Assembly: GCA_027943335.1 (NCBI GenBank)
Contig: BSBK01001879.1
Coordinates: 468,501-532,500 of the forward strand
Source of the DNA: Chamaecyparis obtusa
Taxonomy: Eukaryota > Streptophyta > Pinopsida > Cupressales > Cupressaceae
Direction: 5' to 3'
DNA: 64,000 nucleotides
Each line of letters begins with the position of its first letter. Positions within the stretch are counted from its first letter, which is position 1. The notes under the pieces were generated by a model. It searched no databases. It saw only the letters and a list, made by a program, of their open reading frames with translations, and was not told the origin of the DNA. The position numbers were made by a program, and so were the translations under genes. Below are positions 61,297 through 64,000 of this stretch, piece after piece.

Positions 61297-62523
61297 TGTT
61301 GGAATTAGGAGAGATAGGCACTAAGAGGGAAGGGTGAATTAGTGCCTTCAAAACTTTAGTTGCAAAACCTTCCTGATCTATAACTGAATACTGTAATAAC
61401 CAATCGAAATAACTTGAATCTAATTGCATAAATCAATCATCTAGTTAACTTAAGAAAGTAAACAACATGAAATCAATATGACAATCACATAACACAAGTA
61501 TTTTGGTAATGCAGAGACCCTTGTTAGAAGGTAAAAACTATGGTGGGGATGACACCCACAAATTCTTCACTACTGCAGATAGAAAAGGTTTGCCTGTTAA
61601 GGCTACAAGTTTTGATCACTTCTAGTGATCTTACCCTATTAGGAGTAACATATTAGATCAACTAGATCTACCTAGTTATAGGATTTAACAACACTATATG
61701 AAGTGTGTACTCGGTCAAGAGATTTATACAAAGACTGTTAAGTCTACTCTGTTAATAGATTTATCAAAACTCTATCACAATTGTCAGAAAGTAATAGGTA
61801 AACTATCTGCTAGTTGACAACTCAATTGTCTAAAATAGATCTATAAGTTCTTATCAAAATATCACCTTATCTGTGATGTTCTCTGCTCTGATCTGCTCGG
61901 TAGCCTTGTCTGATTCTGCTCAATCTAAAAACCTCTATACTTTGTTCTGCTTGGTAAACTGATTGTCTTGAAGATAGGCAATTTCTTCAAGTGGTCCGTG
62001 ATTCATATATATATCAGTTCAAAAACCTCATAAAATGGTGCAAACATATATAATATATAGTGTTCTATTTTTTCCGCTTAAACAAAAATTAGGTTACAAA
62101 AATAATCATAACCCTAAGATCTACGGTGCAAAATAACCTAGATCAACTAATACAAATAAGATAATCATTTAATTTAATGAATATCTTTTACAATAAATGC
62201 TCCTTGATCTTGGTAAACTATTTTATGACCTGTTATAACCATTTGCATAGAATAATGTGCCATTTCTGATTACTATGCCATTTTCTGTGATCATCGGTAA
62301 ACACTGTATAATCTACTCAGTGTATACTATGATGCTTGGTGTTTACTGACCATCGGTGTTGGTGTCACTAGTGCTCGGTTAACTGTGTGATGCTCGGTGT
62401 AAGGCTTTACTAACTGCTCTGTCTTACTTCTAGTTATCGACTATCTCAATATAAATGACTGACTAACTTGTTTACTATCCTTTGATACTAATGACAACCT
62501 AAAATGCTCAATAGAGATTAACA
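61297..62523 (-). repeat. 5' LTR of the 54-62 kb element (1227 bp)
   Basis: Partner of 54177-55403. Ends GAGATTAACA on the plus strand, followed by CTTGAT. Confidence 0.95.
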
Positions 62524-62813
62524 CTTGATATGAGGAATCACCTTAGATCATGATACCTAGTTTTCATATCACTTCAAATCATGATACAAGGATATAGTAA
62601 ATAAGAACATTACATTCCATTTACATATAACCCTATTATGGTATGTGCACAGACATATAACTATCTACCATAATGAATCCCCATTACAAGATCATCACCT
62701 TGTAATCTCAAATATAAATTTTCATTATCTAATAAGTCGTCACTTCTTAGAAATGTACACGGGATGGATGAGCCCATAAAACATTTTATTTATATATTAA
62801 TACAAATCAAAAA
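62524..62813 (-). other. 3' untranslated region of the minus-strand copia element
   Basis: Holds the rest of the split 49-bp repeat unit (62529-62560) and a partial further unit (62561-62571), then AT-rich sequence up to the pol stop codon at 62814. No gene. Confidence 0.75.
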
Positions 62814-64000
62814 TCATATTACAACCATACCAAGATTTTTCTTGAAGTGATCAACTTTCACCTTGGGAAGACCTTTGGTAAGAATATCTACAGTTTGATC
62901 TCCAGTACTAATATATTTCAACTGAATCACTTTCATTTCAACCATATCACAGACATAGTGGTAAGGAATTTCAACATGCTTGGATCTGTCATGAAACACT
63001 GGGTTTATTGATAATTTGATGCAACTCTAGTTATCACAAAGAATAGTAGTTGGTTTCAACTGTTTACCAAATAACCCAGTAAGTAGTTTTCTAAGCAATA
63101 CTACTTCTCTAGCAGCCATTGAAGATGCAATATATTCAGCCTTGGTAGAACTCTGAGCTACTGAAGATTGTTTTCTACTAATCCATGATACCATAGTTGA
63201 TCCCAAGCTAAAATAGCATCCTAAGGTGCTTTTTTGATTAGTCACACTTCTAGCCCAATCTGAGTCAGTGAATCCATGAAGTTCTAATTATGTCTTATCA
63301 TATTTTAGTCCATAGTTAAGAGTACCCTGAAGATACCTCAATAAATGTTTTGCATCAGTGAGATGAATCTCTCTAGGTTCACACATGAACTGACTTAAGG
63401 TATTTGTTGAAAAACAAATATTTGGTCTGGTATTCCCTAAGAACATTAGAGAACCTATTATTTTCCTATATAGAGAAATATCTATAGGTGGAGATTATGA
63501 TGTTGCTTCTTTTAGCTTATGAAAAATTATTTCCATGGGAGAAGACATCGGTCTATAATTTAACATACCAAATCTCTTCAAAATGTCAAGGGTGTATTTG
63601 CCTTGATTTAGAATAATACTATCTGACTTCTGCCAAACTTCCAAACCAAGAAAATAGTGTAAAAGGCCTAAGTCTTTCATATCAAATTCTTTGGTTAAGT
63701 CTTTCTTGCATTGTTGAATCAAATGATCCTCTCCTGTAATCAATAAATCATCAACATATAGAATTAGTATCAACATATCACCTTTGATTATTTTGAAGTA
63801 GAGATTTGGATCAACATCATTTTTGGAAAATCCTAATTGTGGGAGGTAGTTGTCAATTCTCTCATACCAGGCTTTGGGAGCCTATTTAAGTCCATATAGA
63901 GATTTCTTTAGTTTGTACACGTGTTTTTGAATTATGGATCTCAATCCCTTCAGGTTGTTCTAGATATACTTCTTCTTCAATGGTTCCATTTAAGAAGGTA
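62814..64000 (-). pseudogene. Copia reverse transcriptase and RNase H (partial, runs off the window)
   Basis: Minus-strand reading from the edge: TFLNGTIEEEVYLEQPEGIE, then after frame changes YKLKKSLYGL, APKAWYERIDNYLPQLGF, and the active site YVDD in LILYVDDLLITGEDH (near 63750). KEFDMKDLGLLHYFLGLEVW follows. The tail includes ISLYRKIIGSLMFLGNTRPN, LHGFTDSDWARSVTNQKSTL, SWISRKQSSVAQSSTKAEYI and KHVEIPYHYVCDMVEM, the copia RNase H with Asp in DSDWA and Glu in KAEYI. The end is VDILTKGLPKVKVDHFKKNL. About four stops and at least one frameshift. The earlier part of pol is beyond base 64000. Confidence 0.92.

Larger units (their letters stand above)
54177..62523 (-). mobile_element. Non-autonomous LTR retrotransposon with multi-zinc-knuckle ORF1 and unknown ORF2
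   Basis: An 8347-bp minus-strand element with two 1227-bp LTRs (plus strand TGTTGGAA...ATTAACA), a primer-binding site for initiator-methionine tRNA, and a polypurine tract. It is flanked by CTTGAT on both sides (54171-54176 and 62524-62529). It is inserted in one unit of the 49-bp repeats, which joins precisely when the element is removed. Internal DNA carries ORF1 (coiled coil plus five CCHC-type knuckles) and ORF2 (about 1200 codons, not recognised). No protease, integrase or polymerase motif was found, so it must depend on another element. The PBS/PPT pattern suggests a copia-type partner (inference). Confidence 0.9.

Overview
The window looks like nuclear DNA from a large-genome plant, most plausibly a gymnosperm. 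It has one intact plant-type gene, a receptor-like kinase, in about 64 kb. The rest is old, decayed, mutually nested LTR retrotransposons of plant types. The gymnosperm guess is inference from slow-decaying nested elements; nothing in the sequence proves it. No rRNA, tRNA, CRISPR or bacterial-style operon was seen.

Left part. Bases 1-1686 are the 3' end of a plus-strand Ty3/gypsy element (integrase tail, chromodomain, 3' LTR). Bases 2239-3220 are a 982-bp element with 33-bp terminal inverted repeats and no ORF. From about 4261 there is a decayed host retroelement with an RNase H domain. It is cut by a 12.1-kb minus-strand Tat-type gypsy element at 4409-16533, which has 2.75-kb LTRs and an extra archaeal-type RNase H between protease and reverse transcriptase. 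The host sequence resumes at 16534-17277.

Middle part. The host is cut again by a 28.5-kb composite at 17278-45806, flanked by the 5-bp duplication TAATC. The composite is LTR - internal - LTR - internal - LTR, with three LTRs of 4.6-4.7 kb. Both internal regions carry a minus-strand gag fused to a long acidic tail and no pol. The second internal region is split by a complete plus-strand gypsy element at 34278-40661 (TSD GAATT), of the same family as the fragment at 1-1686. Sequence right of the composite (45812-48290) is more decayed repeat with weakly coding character.

Right part. An intact 417-codon intronless ORF at 49681-50934 encodes a membrane receptor-like kinase whose kinase domain resembles L-type lectin receptor kinases but which has no lectin domain. 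A plus-strand Copia remnant (51214-52990) follows. A minus-strand Copia element then runs off the right edge. Its 3' untranslated region holds 49-bp tandem repeats, and one repeat has been split by an 8.35-kb minus-strand non-autonomous LTR element at 54177-62523. That element has a coiled-coil plus multi-zinc-knuckle ORF, a second long unrecognised ORF and no pol.

Relative order of events is readable from the nesting. The RNase H-bearing host repeat came first, and the Tat element and the three-LTR composite inserted into it. The 34-41 kb gypsy element is younger than the composite, and the 54-62 kb element is younger than the Copia it sits in. Apart from the kinase, almost every coding region carries stops and frameshifts, many of them TAG where CAG is expected.
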